Below the pieces are notes generated by a model, which was not told the DNA's origin, did not search any database, and was given only the letters and a program-made list of their open reading frames with translations. The position numbers and the translations under genes were made by a program. Source: Saprospiraceae bacterium (GTDB lineage Bacteria > Bacteroidota > Bacteroidia > Chitinophagales > Saprospiraceae). From it: 64,000 nt of DNA. This document shows, piece by piece, positions 1 through 8,314 of this stretch (its first letter is position 1; each line of letters opens with the position of its first letter). The DNA lies in contig JAHDES010000002.1 of NCBI GenBank assembly GCA_020628645.1, positions 218,832-282,831 of the forward strand, written 5' to 3'.

Positions 1-31
1 TGACGAACTTGAAAAGTTTTTTCCTTTGTGA
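1..31 (+). CDS. possible 3' end of trpE (partial)
   Basis: Nine codons (DELEKFFPL) followed by TGA lie just before trpG, 20 bases from its start. In this gene order the preceding gene would be anthranilate synthase component I (trpE). The fragment is too short to identify by itself, so this is inference from synteny only. Confidence 0.3.
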   Translation, partial: DELEKFFPL

Positions 32-51
32 AATAAATAGAATTATTCAAA

Positions 52-669
52 ATGAAAATACTAGTCCTAGATAATTACGATTCTTTTACTTATAACTTGG
101 TGCAATACATCCAAGAATTAGTGGAGCATGAAGTAGATGTATACCGAAATGATGCCATAAGTTTGGAGGCAGTCGATCAATATGATGTCATTATCTTATC
201 GCCAGGCCCTGGTTTGCCAGAAGAAGCAGGTATCATGCCGCAATTGATTAAAAAATACGCGCCAACAAAACGAATTTTAGGCGTTTGTCTAGGGCATCAA
301 GCGATAGGTGAGGCATTTGGAGCGAAATTGGAAAACTTAGCAGATGTTTTTCACGGTGTCGCTACTGCTATGAATGTAAAGGAAAAAAATACCCTTTTAT
401 TTCAAAATATTCCCTCGGAATTTCAAGCTGGACGTTATCATTCTTGGGTGGTAAAAAAGGGGACAACTCCTTCTGAATTGATTATCACAGCAGAAGATCA
501 AAGAGGCGAAATTATGGCGATGCGACATGAAACCTATGATGTTCATTCAGTTCAATTTCATCCAGAATCAGTCATGACACCTGATGGTAAACGCATGTTA
601 GCCAATTTCTTAGGAATTGAATTTGATGAAGAAAAACACGCTCCTCTTATTTTAACTTCTAGTAAATAA
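52..669 (+). CDS. trpG: anthranilate synthase component II (glutamine amidotransferase)
   Basis: This 205-aa class I glutamine amidotransferase supplies ammonia to TrpE, which converts chorismate to anthranilate in the cytoplasm. The nucleophile elbow GVCLGHQAI puts the catalytic Cys at residue 79. The triad is completed by His171 and Glu173 in VQFHPES. The oxyanion-type loop SPGPG is at about 50-54. Length is normal for the family. It is a separate protein rather than fused to TrpE or TrpD. The gene opens the visible part of the trp operon and lies 6 bases before trpD, so the two are surely cotranscribed. In some bacteria the same subunit also serves folate synthesis (PabA); the trp context argues for TrpG here. 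Confidence 0.96.
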   Translation: MKILVLDNYDSFTYNLVQYIQELVEHEVDVYRNDAISLEAVDQYDVIILSPGPGLPEEAGIMPQLIKKYAPTKRILGVCLGHQAIGEAFGAKLENLADVFHGVATAMNVKEKNTLLFQNIPSEFQAGRYHSWVVKKGTTPSELIITAEDQRGEIMAMRHETYDVHSVQFHPESVMTPDGKRMLANFLGIEFDEEKHAPLILTSSK

Positions 670-675
670 ACTGAG

Positions 676-1662
676 ATGAAACAGATTTTAAATCGCTTAT
701 TTCAACATGAAACCCTTTCTAAGCAAGAAGCTTATGAAGTGTTGGTCGATATTTCAAAAGAGACCTATAATAATGAACAAATTGCTGCTTTTCTCACGGT
801 TTTTCAAATGCGTCCAATTACCGTTGATGAATTGACTGGTTTTCGAGATGCTTTATTAGAATTGTGTTTGCCTATTGATTTTGAAGGCCGAGAAATGATA
901 GATATTGTAGGTACTGGTGGCGATGGAAAAAATACCTTTAATATTTCAACTTTGACCTCATTCGTAGTGGCAGGTGCTGGTTATCAAGTGACAAAACATG
1001 GTAATTATGGTGTTTCATCGGCTTGTGGTTCATCCAATGTGTTGGAATATTTAGGCTATGAATTTACGAATGATACGGATACTCTAAAACGTCAATTAGA
1101 TAAAGCGAATATCTGCTTTTTACATGCACCTAAATTTCATCCTGCTATGAAAACAGTTGCGCCAGTTCGTCGAGCAATGGGCGTAAAGACCTTTTTCAAT
1201 ATGTTGGGCCCACTCGTCAATCCAGGGCAACCCAAGTACAATATGTTAGGGGTGTTTAATCTGAATTTATCCCGTTTGTATCAATATCTCTTACAAGAAA
1301 GTCAGCGCAATTTTGCAGTTATTTATGCTTTAGATGGCTATGATGAAATTTCCTTGACTGGAAATGTAAAAGTCGTCACAAATTCAGGCGAACAAATAAA
1401 TCACCCTTCTTTTTATGGCTTTAATAAAATTGCTCAAGAAAGTTTACATGGAGGAGATACCGTACCAGAAGCAGCAAAAATATTTATGGACATCTTAGAA
1501 ACAGGAGGAACACCAGCACAACAAGCTGCTGTCTTAGCCAATGCAGGAACTGCCATTCAATGCTTTGAATCCCATAAATCCATCTCAGATTGTATCGAAA
1601 TTGCGAAGGATTCTTTATTGTCCCAAAAAGCCCTTTCCAAACTCAAACTATTAACCAACTAA
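676..1662 (+). CDS. trpD: anthranilate phosphoribosyltransferase
   Basis: This 328-aa enzyme transfers the phosphoribosyl group of PRPP to anthranilate, the second step of the tryptophan branch. The glycine-rich PRPP loop GTGGDGKNTFN is at 79-89. KHGN is at 107-110 and the RRAMGVKTFFNMLGPLVNPG region at about 165-184; both are family hallmarks for anthranilate and Mg-PRPP binding. It has an N-terminal helical domain of about 65 residues, as usual for the class II nucleoside-phosphorylase-like fold. It follows trpG by 6 bases. A 51-base spacer separates it from trpC. Confidence 0.96.
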   Translation: MKQILNRLFQHETLSKQEAYEVLVDISKETYNNEQIAAFLTVFQMRPITVDELTGFRDALLELCLPIDFEGREMIDIVGTGGDGKNTFNISTLTSFVVAGAGYQVTKHGNYGVSSACGSSNVLEYLGYEFTNDTDTLKRQLDKANICFLHAPKFHPAMKTVAPVRRAMGVKTFFNMLGPLVNPGQPKYNMLGVFNLNLSRLYQYLLQESQRNFAVIYALDGYDEISLTGNVKVVTNSGEQINHPSFYGFNKIAQESLHGGDTVPEAAKIFMDILETGGTPAQQAAVLANAGTAIQCFESHKSISDCIEIAKDSLLSQKALSKLKLLTN

Positions 1663-1713
1663 AACAAATCAAGAAAGCCAAGCATGGCGGGTTAGCAAAT
1701 AAAAACTAAAAAA

Positions 1714-2526
1714 ATGACCATACTCGAAAAAATCATACAACATAAAATAAAGGAAGTGGCAGAACGAAAAGCCATTTATCCGCAACAATTATTGGAACGA
1801 AGTATTTACTTTGAAACGCCAGTTGTTTCCTTGAAAAAATATTTGCTCCGTCCAGATAAATATGGAATCATTGCAGAATTCAAACGTCGTTCTCCCTCAA
1901 AAGGCAATATAAATCCATATGCAAAAGTAGAAAAAGTGTCTATTGGATACATGCAAGCAGGTGCATCTGCTTTATCGGTTTTAACGGATGAGCAATTTTT
2001 CGGAGGGCAAAATGCAGATTTGACAGAAGCACGTAAATTCAATTTTTGTCCAATTTTGCGTAAAGACTTTGTCGTAGATGAATACCAATTAATAGAGGCA
2101 AAATCCATAGGTGCAGATGCTATTCTATTAATTGCGGAGTGTTTGGAAAAAAAGCAGCTTCAACAATTAGCTAAAATGGCAAAAAGTTTGGGATTAGAAG
2201 TATTAATGGAAATTCATTCAGCAGATCAATTGGATAAATTGAATCAATATGTGGATGTAGTTGGTGTAAACAATCGAGATTTAAAAACCTTTAAAGTAAG
2301 TATCCAACATTCTTTGGAAATTATTCATGCAATTCCAAATGATGTGGTGAAAATTTCAGAAAGTGGTATCAGCAATCCGGAATCAATTATCACGTTAAAA
2401 CAAGCTGGTTTTCAAGGCTTTCTAATTGGTGAACATTTTATGCATACAGCAGAGCCTCATAAAACTTGTGCTCAATTTATCTCGGATATTAAATCACTAG
2501 AAACCGTGAAAAATAAACCTTCTTAG
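1714..2526 (+). CDS. trpC: indole-3-glycerol phosphate synthase
   Basis: This 270-aa TIM-barrel enzyme closes the indole ring, making indole-3-glycerol phosphate from CdRP. IIAEFKRRSPSKG near 52-64 carries the catalytic Lys of beta strand 1. The downstream segments with LRKDFVVDEYQ, VGVNNRDLKTF and ISESGI are the other active-site strands. It is monofunctional, since trpF is a separate gene. Its last residues and stop codon (KPS-TAG) lie within the left arm of an inverted-repeat element that fills the gap to trpF, so that element may have replaced the original 3' end. Confidence 0.96.
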   Translation: MTILEKIIQHKIKEVAERKAIYPQQLLERSIYFETPVVSLKKYLLRPDKYGIIAEFKRRSPSKGNINPYAKVEKVSIGYMQAGASALSVLTDEQFFGGQNADLTEARKFNFCPILRKDFVVDEYQLIEAKSIGADAILLIAECLEKKQLQQLAKMAKSLGLEVLMEIHSADQLDKLNQYVDVVGVNNRDLKTFKVSIQHSLEIIHAIPNDVVKISESGISNPESIITLKQAGFQGFLIGEHFMHTAEPHKTCAQFISDIKSLETVKNKPS

Positions 2527-2611
2527 ACAAATTCCGTGGCCAGTTCAAAATAAATGAGTGAACAATTTTAGATTTGAATTGGCTTGTAGTCACGGGATTT
2601 GTTTAAGAACC
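2520..2611. repeat. inverted-repeat element, copy A, inside the trp operon
   Basis: Left arm TTCTTAGACAAATTCCGTG (2520-2538) pairs with right arm CACGGGATTTGTTTAAGAA (2591-2609). Inner arms GGCCAGTTCAAA and TTTGAATTGGC extend the hairpin to most of the element. The outer arms match those of copy B at 39196-39327 but the middles differ. The copy lies between trpC and trpF and contains the trpC stop codon. It could be a MITE-like or REP-like element, or an operon-internal RNA hairpin that tunes trpFBA expression. Confidence 0.6.
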
Positions 2612-2664
2612 AGAATAAATAAATCTTACACTCCCCATTTTGATAATGAATAAATCCTAGACAA

Positions 2665-3348
2665 ATGTTAAAAGTCAAAGTATGTGGGATGCGCGACATC
2701 GCTAATATTGAAGCCTTAGTTAAGTTGCCAATTCAGTATATGGGCTTTATTTTCTATGAAAAGTCAAGTCGCCATATTGATGAAGCTACTACCAAACAAT
2801 TGGAAGCTGCTTTTTCTTTTTTAGAATTTAAAAACTTGTATCGCCATATTGAAAAAGTAGGCGTTTTTGTCAATGCAGAGGAAGATTATATTTTAGAAAA
2901 GGTGGAGCGACTACAATTAGATTATGTACAATTACATGGAAGAGAAAGCGTCTTCTTTTGTGAAAAATTAGCAAAAAGAGACATTAAAATCATCAAAGCC
3001 TTTTCGGTAGATGAACGCTTTCGCTTTACCAATACGGATTTTTATCAGTTTTTCTGTGAGTATTTCTTGTTTGATACAAAAGGAAAATTACCTGGAGGAA
3101 ATGGCGAGTCTTTTAATTGGAAATTACTAGAAAATTATACGGGAAATACACCTTTTTTTCTAAGTGGCGGTATCAAAAAAGAAGATGCTTCCATTATTAA
3201 ACAACTAGATTTTGAATGCTTGCATGCGATTGATATCAATAGTAAATTTGAAACAGCACCCGCATTAAAAGACATTCCATCAATAAAACAGTTTCTAAGC
3301 GATTTAAAAGAATCCAAAAAAACTAATAAATCTACACTAAAAAACTAA
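2665..3348 (+). CDS. trpF: phosphoribosylanthranilate isomerase
   Basis: This 227-aa TIM-barrel enzyme performs the Amadori rearrangement of phosphoribosylanthranilate to CdRP, the step before TrpC. The N-terminal KVKVCGMR carries the catalytic Cys7. The catalytic Asp lies in the FDTKGKLPGGNG segment. The C-terminal phosphate-binding motif, usually DVSSGVE, reads DINSKFE, a mild deviation. A lysine- and asparagine-rich tail of about 15 residues exceeds the usual length. It lies 138 bases after trpC, beyond the repeat element, and 10 bases before trpB. Confidence 0.93.
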   Translation: MLKVKVCGMRDIANIEALVKLPIQYMGFIFYEKSSRHIDEATTKQLEAAFSFLEFKNLYRHIEKVGVFVNAEEDYILEKVERLQLDYVQLHGRESVFFCEKLAKRDIKIIKAFSVDERFRFTNTDFYQFFCEYFLFDTKGKLPGGNGESFNWKLLENYTGNTPFFLSGGIKKEDASIIKQLDFECLHAIDINSKFETAPALKDIPSIKQFLSDLKESKKTNKSTLKN

Positions 3349-3358
3349 GGACTAAAAT

Positions 3359-4534
3359 ATGTACCAAGTAAACGAACGAGGCTATTACGGAGAATTTGGA
3401 GGAGCTTATATTCCCGAAATGCTCTTTCCCAATGTAGAAGAGTTGCGACAGTGCTATGTCGAAATCATGAACGAACCGAAGTTCCAAAAAGAATTCCAAG
3501 ATTTATTGCGAGATTATGTAGGAAGACCTTCGCCTTTGTATTATGCAAAGCGACTTTCGGCGCATTATCACACCAATATTTACCTTAAAAGAGAAGACCT
3601 TAATCACACAGGCGCGCATAAAATCAATAATACCATCGGACAAATTTTGATGGCTAAACGATTGGGCAAAACTAGAATTATTGCAGAAACGGGTGCAGGT
3701 CAACATGGCGTAGCAACAGCGACTGTTTGTGCTTTAATGGGCATTCAATGCATTGTTTACATGGGAGCGGTCGACATCAAACGACAAGCTCCAAATGTAT
3801 CGCGTATGAAAATGTTAGGCGCAGAAGTTCGTCCAGCCGAAAGTGGTAGCAAAACCCTAAAAGATGCTACCAACGAAGCTATTCGAGATTGGATCAATAA
3901 TCCAGAAAATACACATTACATCATTGGTTCAGTCGTGGGGCCACATCCATATCCTGATATGGTGGCTCGTTTTCAATCGGTGATTTCAGAGGAAATGAAA
4001 TGGCAATTGAAAGAACAAACAGGGAATGAAAATCCTGATATCATCATTGCATGTGTGGGAGGAGGAAGTAATGCAGCAGGAGCCTATTATCACTACATGG
4101 ATGAAAAAGAGGTACGCTTGGTAGCCGTAGAAGCAGCAGGTCATGGCATTCATTCAGGCGAATCAGCAGCGACAAGTGTTTTAGGAACGAAAGGAATCAT
4201 TCACGGAAGCCGCACCCTTTTAATGCAGACAGACGATGGACAAATTATAGAACCGTATTCCTTATCGGCTGGTTTGGATTATCCTGGAATTGGCCCCCTT
4301 CATGCTCATTTGATTGATTCTGGACGTGCTGAGGCCGTCAGCATTACCGATCAAGAAGCTTTAGATGCTGCTTTTTTCTGTTCTCGTCAAGAAGGAATCA
4401 TTCCTGCATTAGAAACGGCTCATGCTTTTGCCGCAATGGATAAAATCAAGTATTCAGAAAAGGATGTGGTCGTTATTAACTTATCTGGTCGAGGAGACAA
4501 GGATTTACAAACCTATATCAAACATTTGAAGTGA
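3359..4534 (+). CDS. trpB: tryptophan synthase beta chain
   Basis: This 391-aa PLP enzyme condenses indole with serine to give tryptophan and works as an alpha2-beta2 complex with TrpA. The PLP-binding Lys88 sits in [11 protein letters not shown]. The phosphate loop GGGSN is at 234-238. The N-terminal [10 protein letters not shown] and the C-terminal LSGRGDKD motifs are classic for TrpB1. Length is normal. Its stop is followed after one base by the trpA start, implying translational coupling of the two subunits. Confidence 0.97.
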   Translation: MYQVNERGYYGEFGGAYIPEMLFPNVEELRQCYVEIMNEPKFQKEFQDLLRDYVGRPSPLYYAKRLSAHYHTNIYLKREDLNHTGAHKINNTIGQILMAKRLGKTRIIAETGAGQHGVATATVCALMGIQCIVYMGAVDIKRQAPNVSRMKMLGAEVRPAESGSKTLKDATNEAIRDWINNPENTHYIIGSVVGPHPYPDMVARFQSVISEEMKWQLKEQTGNENPDIIIACVGGGSNAAGAYYHYMDEKEVRLVAVEAAGHGIHSGESAATSVLGTKGIIHGSRTLLMQTDDGQIIEPYSLSAGLDYPGIGPLHAHLIDSGRAEAVSITDQEALDAAFFCSRQEGIIPALETAHAFAAMDKIKYSEKDVVVINLSGRGDKDLQTYIKHLK

Positions 4535-4535
4535 T

Positions 4536-5336
4536 ATGAATCGTATAAAACAACTATTCAAAAATAAAAAGAAAGACATCCTCAATATCTATTTCACGGC
4601 TGGATATCCAAATCTTAGTGATACCAAAACCATCATTTTAGAATTAGAAAAAGCTGGAGTTGATTTAATAGAAATCGGAATGCCTTATTCTGATCCATTA
4701 GCAGATGGGCCAACGATACAAGAAAGTGGGACGCATGCCTTAAAAAATGGAATGAATTTGCCTTTATTGTTTGAACAAATAGCAGAGATTCGTCAGCATT
4801 CAAATATTCCTTTGATTTTGATGGGCTATTTCAATCAGATGATGCAATATGGTGATGTAGCATTCCTACTAAAGTGTGCAGAAGTGGGGATAGATGGACT
4901 CATTTTACCTGATATGCCTTTGTATGTCTATGAAGAACAATATCAAACTTTATTTGAAAAATATGATTTGACGATTAGCTTTTTAATTACACCACAAACA
5001 GGGGAGGAGCGTGTCCGAAAAATTGATGCTTTGAGTAAAGGATTCATTTATATGGTCTCCAATTCTTCCATTACTGGAGCAAAAACAGGTATTTCTGAGG
5101 GACAATTGAATTATTTCAATCGTATCAATCAATTGCAATTACAAAATCCTCGTTTGATTGGCTTTGGAATTTCCGATCATAAAACCTATTCTACCGCTTG
5201 TCAATATGCAAATGGAGCGATCATCGGAAGTGCTTTTATTAAAACCATTGCACAAGAAGGTGATTTAACAACATTAATTCCTGATTTCATCAACTTTGTT
5301 AGAAATCCTCAACTAGAAACGACTGAAATAGTCTAA
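4536..5336 (+). CDS. trpA: tryptophan synthase alpha chain
   Basis: This 266-aa TIM barrel cleaves indole-3-glycerol phosphate to indole and G3P and channels indole to TrpB. The catalytic acids are Glu46 in LIEIGMPYSDP and Asp57 in LADGP, matching E49 and D60 of the E. coli enzyme. The phosphate-binding GFGISD and GAIIGSA segments lie towards the C terminus. It closes the trp genes proper and is followed by a 15-bp tandem repeat and the DAHP synthase gene. Confidence 0.97.
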   Translation: MNRIKQLFKNKKKDILNIYFTAGYPNLSDTKTIILELEKAGVDLIEIGMPYSDPLADGPTIQESGTHALKNGMNLPLLFEQIAEIRQHSNIPLILMGYFNQMMQYGDVAFLLKCAEVGIDGLILPDMPLYVYEEQYQTLFEKYDLTISFLITPQTGEERVRKIDALSKGFIYMVSNSSITGAKTGISEGQLNYFNRINQLQLQNPRLIGFGISDHKTYSTACQYANGAIIGSAFIKTIAQEGDLTTLIPDFINFVRNPQLETTEIV

Positions 5337-5340
5337 ATTC

Positions 5341-5395
5341 TAAAAATCTAGCATCTAAAAATCTAGCATCTAAAAATCTAGCATCTAAAAATCTA
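5341..5395 (+). repeat. 15-bp direct tandem repeat, about 3.7 copies
   Basis: The unit TAAAAATCTAGCATC occurs exactly at 5341, 5356 and 5371, and a partial unit TAAAAATCTA ends at 5395, five bases before the DAHP synthase ATG. The repeat fills the whole gap between trpA and that gene. Such arrays change copy number by slippage, which could alter the spacing or translation start region of the next gene. Confidence 0.9.
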
Positions 5396-5399
5396 AATC

Positions 5400-6419
5400 A
5401 TGATTATCCAATTAGCTAAAGATATCACCACAGCCCAACATGCTCAATTAGAAGAACAACTAAAAGCGATCAATTACAAATCTAACCATGTAAAAACCCA
5501 ATTTGGCGATTATATCATTGGGGTAGGGAAGAAAGATTTTGATATTCGTACCATCGGGATTTTAGAAGGTGTGCAAGATATTCATCGAGTGAGTGATGCT
5601 TATAAATTAGTCTCCAAAAAATGGAAGGTTCAAGATACCGTAATTGATTTAGGAGATGGCGTAAAAATAGGAGGTGGACATTTCCAAATGATGAGTGGAC
5701 CTTGTTCTATAGAATCCGAAGATCAAATTGAAAAAACGATTCAGCTCTTAAAGGATAATGAAGTGAAAATCATGCGCGGAGGGGTATACAAACCACGTTC
5801 ATCTCCATATTCGTTTCGAGGATTGGGCATTGATGGTTTGAAAATGTGGTACAAAATGACCCGTGCTGCTGGCATCAAAATCATAACCGAAGTGATGATG
5901 ACCGAGCAGATTGATGCTATGATGGATTATGTGGATATTTTCCAAGTGGGGGCTCGTAATTCTCAAAATTTCAATCTATTAGATGCTTTGGGTAAAGTAG
6001 ACAAACCTATCATGCTCAAACGTGGAATTTCGGGTACTTTAGATGAATTGTTACAAGCGGCAGAATACATTTTTTCTAATGGTAATGAACGCATTATGCT
6101 ATGTGAGCGCGGTATTCGTTCTTATGAAAAAGCCTATCGTAACACCTTTGATATCAATGCAATAGCGATGTTGAAGGAAAAATCGCATTTGCCTGTTATC
6201 GCAGATCCATCTCATGGAATAGGTGTGCGCCGATTTGTGGAGCCAGTTGCTTTGGCGGGTGTGATCGCAGGAGCTGATGGAGTGATCTTTGAATCGCATC
6301 ATGTGCCTGAAAAAGCCTTTAGTGACGGACAACAAACACTCAATCATCAAGAAGCTTCAAAATTGATCCAAAAAATAAGAAAAACACATGCTTTAAGAGA
6401 AGAAATGGCAAGAATGTAA
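5400..6419 (+). CDS. aroF: DAHP synthase, type I-beta with N-terminal ferredoxin-like regulatory domain
   Basis: This enzyme condenses phosphoenolpyruvate with erythrose 4-phosphate to DAHP, the first shikimate step. It has 339 aa, nearly the length of the Thermotoga maritima enzyme. Residues 1 to about 75 form the ferredoxin-like domain that senses aromatic amino acids in that enzyme. The barrel follows, with the metal-ligand Cys102 in SGPCSIES, the substrate motif KPRSSPYSF from 131, and ADPSHGIGVR late in the chain. No chorismate mutase domain is present, although fusions of the two are common in Bacteroidota. Its place behind trpA suggests joint expression with tryptophan synthesis. The effector cannot be told from sequence. 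Confidence 0.93.
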   Translation: MIIQLAKDITTAQHAQLEEQLKAINYKSNHVKTQFGDYIIGVGKKDFDIRTIGILEGVQDIHRVSDAYKLVSKKWKVQDTVIDLGDGVKIGGGHFQMMSGPCSIESEDQIEKTIQLLKDNEVKIMRGGVYKPRSSPYSFRGLGIDGLKMWYKMTRAAGIKIITEVMMTEQIDAMMDYVDIFQVGARNSQNFNLLDALGKVDKPIMLKRGISGTLDELLQAAEYIFSNGNERIMLCERGIRSYEKAYRNTFDINAIAMLKEKSHLPVIADPSHGIGVRRFVEPVALAGVIAGADGVIFESHHVPEKAFSDGQQTLNHQEASKLIQKIRKTHALREEMARM

Positions 6420-6541
6420 CGTAATTATCTAGTTACAATCAATTCTATTGAAATAGTTTATTAGATTATTTTAAATCCCTAAAAGCTTTGGTATATTAGA
6501 CCTATCAAACCCAAACTTCTATTTTACCAAATGATTAAATT

Positions 6542-6742
6542 ATGCTTCAAAAAATAGACGTTTACTTACCTTTTGCAGATGATGATGATGATATACGATG
6601 GGAACATGGAAGAGATGACGGTGGAGGAGAACCCAGTAAATTAGCAGGTTGTATGAGGAATACCATGAATATCATCGGATTTATTATCATGGCTATCTTA
6701 ATTATTGGATGGATAAGTTCCTATTTGGAAGGCTGTTTTTAG
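6542..6742 (+). CDS. small acidic single-pass membrane protein, unknown
   Basis: A 66-aa protein I do not recognise. Residues 14-18 are a run of Asp, followed by an acidic Gly-rich stretch. The C-terminal third has one hydrophobic segment (about 42-60) and ends in EGCF. The acidic N-terminal part has few positive charges. The ATG at 6542 is the only start in frame near a plausible spacing from the stop-containing upstream region. It stands alone between aroF and an exported protein gene. The coding call rests on ORF integrity and membrane-segment composition only. Confidence 0.55.
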   Translation: MLQKIDVYLPFADDDDDIRWEHGRDDGGGEPSKLAGCMRNTMNIIGFIIMAILIIGWISSYLEGCF

Positions 6743-6805
6743 TACTTTATAGAGATAGCCTTTAACTGTCATACATTTTTATTTTAACAAAACTAAAAAA
6801 CCAAA

Positions 6806-7570
6806 ATGATGAAAAAAATCACTTCCTTTTTTTCTTGTCTTCTCTTATTTGCCATCCTCACGGCTTTTACATCAAATAAATTTCAAAATGAGACCACTAT
6901 TGATCCCATCGCTTATAAAGTGATGGAAATTGGATTCATGTGGGATGTATTAAATCAGGGTTTTGAGCCTGATATGGATCGAGATGCGACTTGGCTAGAT
7001 GTCGGCTTTCGCTCAAAGTATGCCGCTGTAAAAAAGCATGCCTCTTTAGAAATTATTGAATCTACTTTTGGTGTGCCAGTTTTCATACGAGGGCCACATG
7101 ATGGAGAAATGAATTTCAAGAGTACTACTTCATTTGGCTACTATAATCCTGAATTTATAGCTAAACTGAAATCATACACCGAACTCGCTTTAGAGCATCC
7201 AATGTTTAAACAAGTAGTTAAACAAACGTACGATCAATATTTAAAAAGTATGGCGCTGACTTATCAAGAAGCTTATCGATTTATTAATGATAATCCTTCT
7301 CAATTGGCAGAATTACAAACCTATTATTTATTAGAAATTGCAAAACCAGAAGGGAGCACAGAGGGTTCACTTCAAGAAGTGTTTAGAGATTATGCCGATA
7401 ATGGTTACTTTGCAGATGAGGCTGGAAGTAAGGCGTATAGTATGAAAAATCCTAATGCTGATTGGTACGAAGCAGTTACTGCGCCTTCTTTTTGGTTAAG
7501 ACGATCTATTGATGGCACTGCTCCACAAATTTATGAATTATTAGAAATGCTTATAAATGAAATGGAATAG
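6806..7570 (+). CDS. exported protein of unknown function
   Basis: A 254-aa protein with a clear signal peptide: lysines at 3-4, then a hydrophobic stretch to about residue 22. There is no lipobox. The mature part is acidic and mostly helical in appearance, rich in Tyr and Phe, with no motif or Cys pair that I recognise and no T9SS sorting domain. It probably resides in the periplasm. It is followed convergently by the response regulator gene 43 bases away. Confidence 0.75.
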   Translation: MMKKITSFFSCLLLFAILTAFTSNKFQNETTIDPIAYKVMEIGFMWDVLNQGFEPDMDRDATWLDVGFRSKYAAVKKHASLEIIESTFGVPVFIRGPHDGEMNFKSTTSFGYYNPEFIAKLKSYTELALEHPMFKQVVKQTYDQYLKSMALTYQEAYRFINDNPSQLAELQTYYLLEIAKPEGSTEGSLQEVFRDYADNGYFADEAGSKAYSMKNPNADWYEAVTAPSFWLRRSIDGTAPQIYELLEMLINEME

Positions 7571-7613
7571 ATTTGAAGAAAAGGTAAAAATGGTTTAGAA
7601 GGAAGAAAAGAAA

Positions 7614-8303
7614 TTATTCTTTCACATGAAGAATAAAGCCAACTTTAAAGACATTTTCGATTTTAATGCGTTCGTCTTTTTTTAATAATTTTCGGATGCG
7701 GGATACAAAGACATCGAAACTTCTTCCTAGAAAATAATCTTTTTTACCGTAGATTTTTTCTACCGCCTCATCGCGACGGAGAATTTGATTTTTATTTAAG
7801 CAAAGTAAGCGTAAAACCTCATTTTCTTTCTCGGTGAGGCGTTTGATTTCATCAGAATGACTTAATTCTTGACGACAATAATCGAAGGCATAATCACCTA
7901 ATTCAAATTGAGTAAGTTGACGTTCTTGAATAGGTTGATTTTGTCTTCGAAGAATGACTTTTATTTTGCAAAGTAATTCATCTTCATCAAAGGGTTTTAT
8001 AATAAAATCTTCGGCTCCAAGGGCGTAGGCACGTAATTTATCTTCTTTTAATGATTTGGCTGTCAGAAAAAGAAAATCAGTAGTTTGATTTTCTAAACGG
8101 ATGTGTTTGGCAAGACAAAAACCATCCATTTTGGGCATCATAATATCCAAAATACAAAGATCAAATTGTTCTTTTTTAAAGGTATCTAAACCCGATTTTC
8201 CATCTCTACAAAGCTTCGTTTGAAATCCTTCCCCTTCTAGAAATTCCATTAATAAAAAACCCAGACTTATATCATCTTCAACGATTAAAATTCGTTTTTG
8301 CAT
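7614..8303 (-). CDS. response regulator, OmpR/PhoB family
   Basis: This 229-aa regulator has a receiver domain (about 3-117) with acidic pocket Asp10/Asp11, phospho-acceptor Asp53 in LCILDIMMPKMDG, Thr81 and Lys103. A winged-helix DNA-binding domain follows (about 130-228). It lies 11 bases behind its kinase gene and is surely cotranscribed. It resembles the RprY-like regulators of Bacteroidota, but I cannot name the orthologue. OmpR-family proteins bind direct repeats with an 11-bp period, and such an array lies upstream of the kinase gene. Confidence 0.93.
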   Translation of the reverse strand: MQKRILIVEDDISLGFLLMEFLEGEGFQTKLCRDGKSGLDTFKKEQFDLCILDIMMPKMDGFCLAKHIRLENQTTDFLFLTAKSLKEDKLRAYALGAEDFIIKPFDEDELLCKIKVILRRQNQPIQERQLTQFELGDYAFDYCRQELSHSDEIKRLTEKENEVLRLLCLNKNQILRRDEAVEKIYGKKDYFLGRSFDVFVSRIRKLLKKDERIKIENVFKVGFILHVKE

Positions 8304-8314
8304 TATTTTACATT

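Noticed and set aside
2656-2667. CCTAGACAAATG at the trpF start as a third copy of the repeat end
   Set aside because: Only 8 to 9 bases match, there is no paired arm, and it lies over the start codon.
6415-6437. TGTAAC/GTTACA hairpin after the DAHP synthase gene as terminator
   Set aside because: Only a 6-bp A+T-rich stem without a T run; too weak to call.
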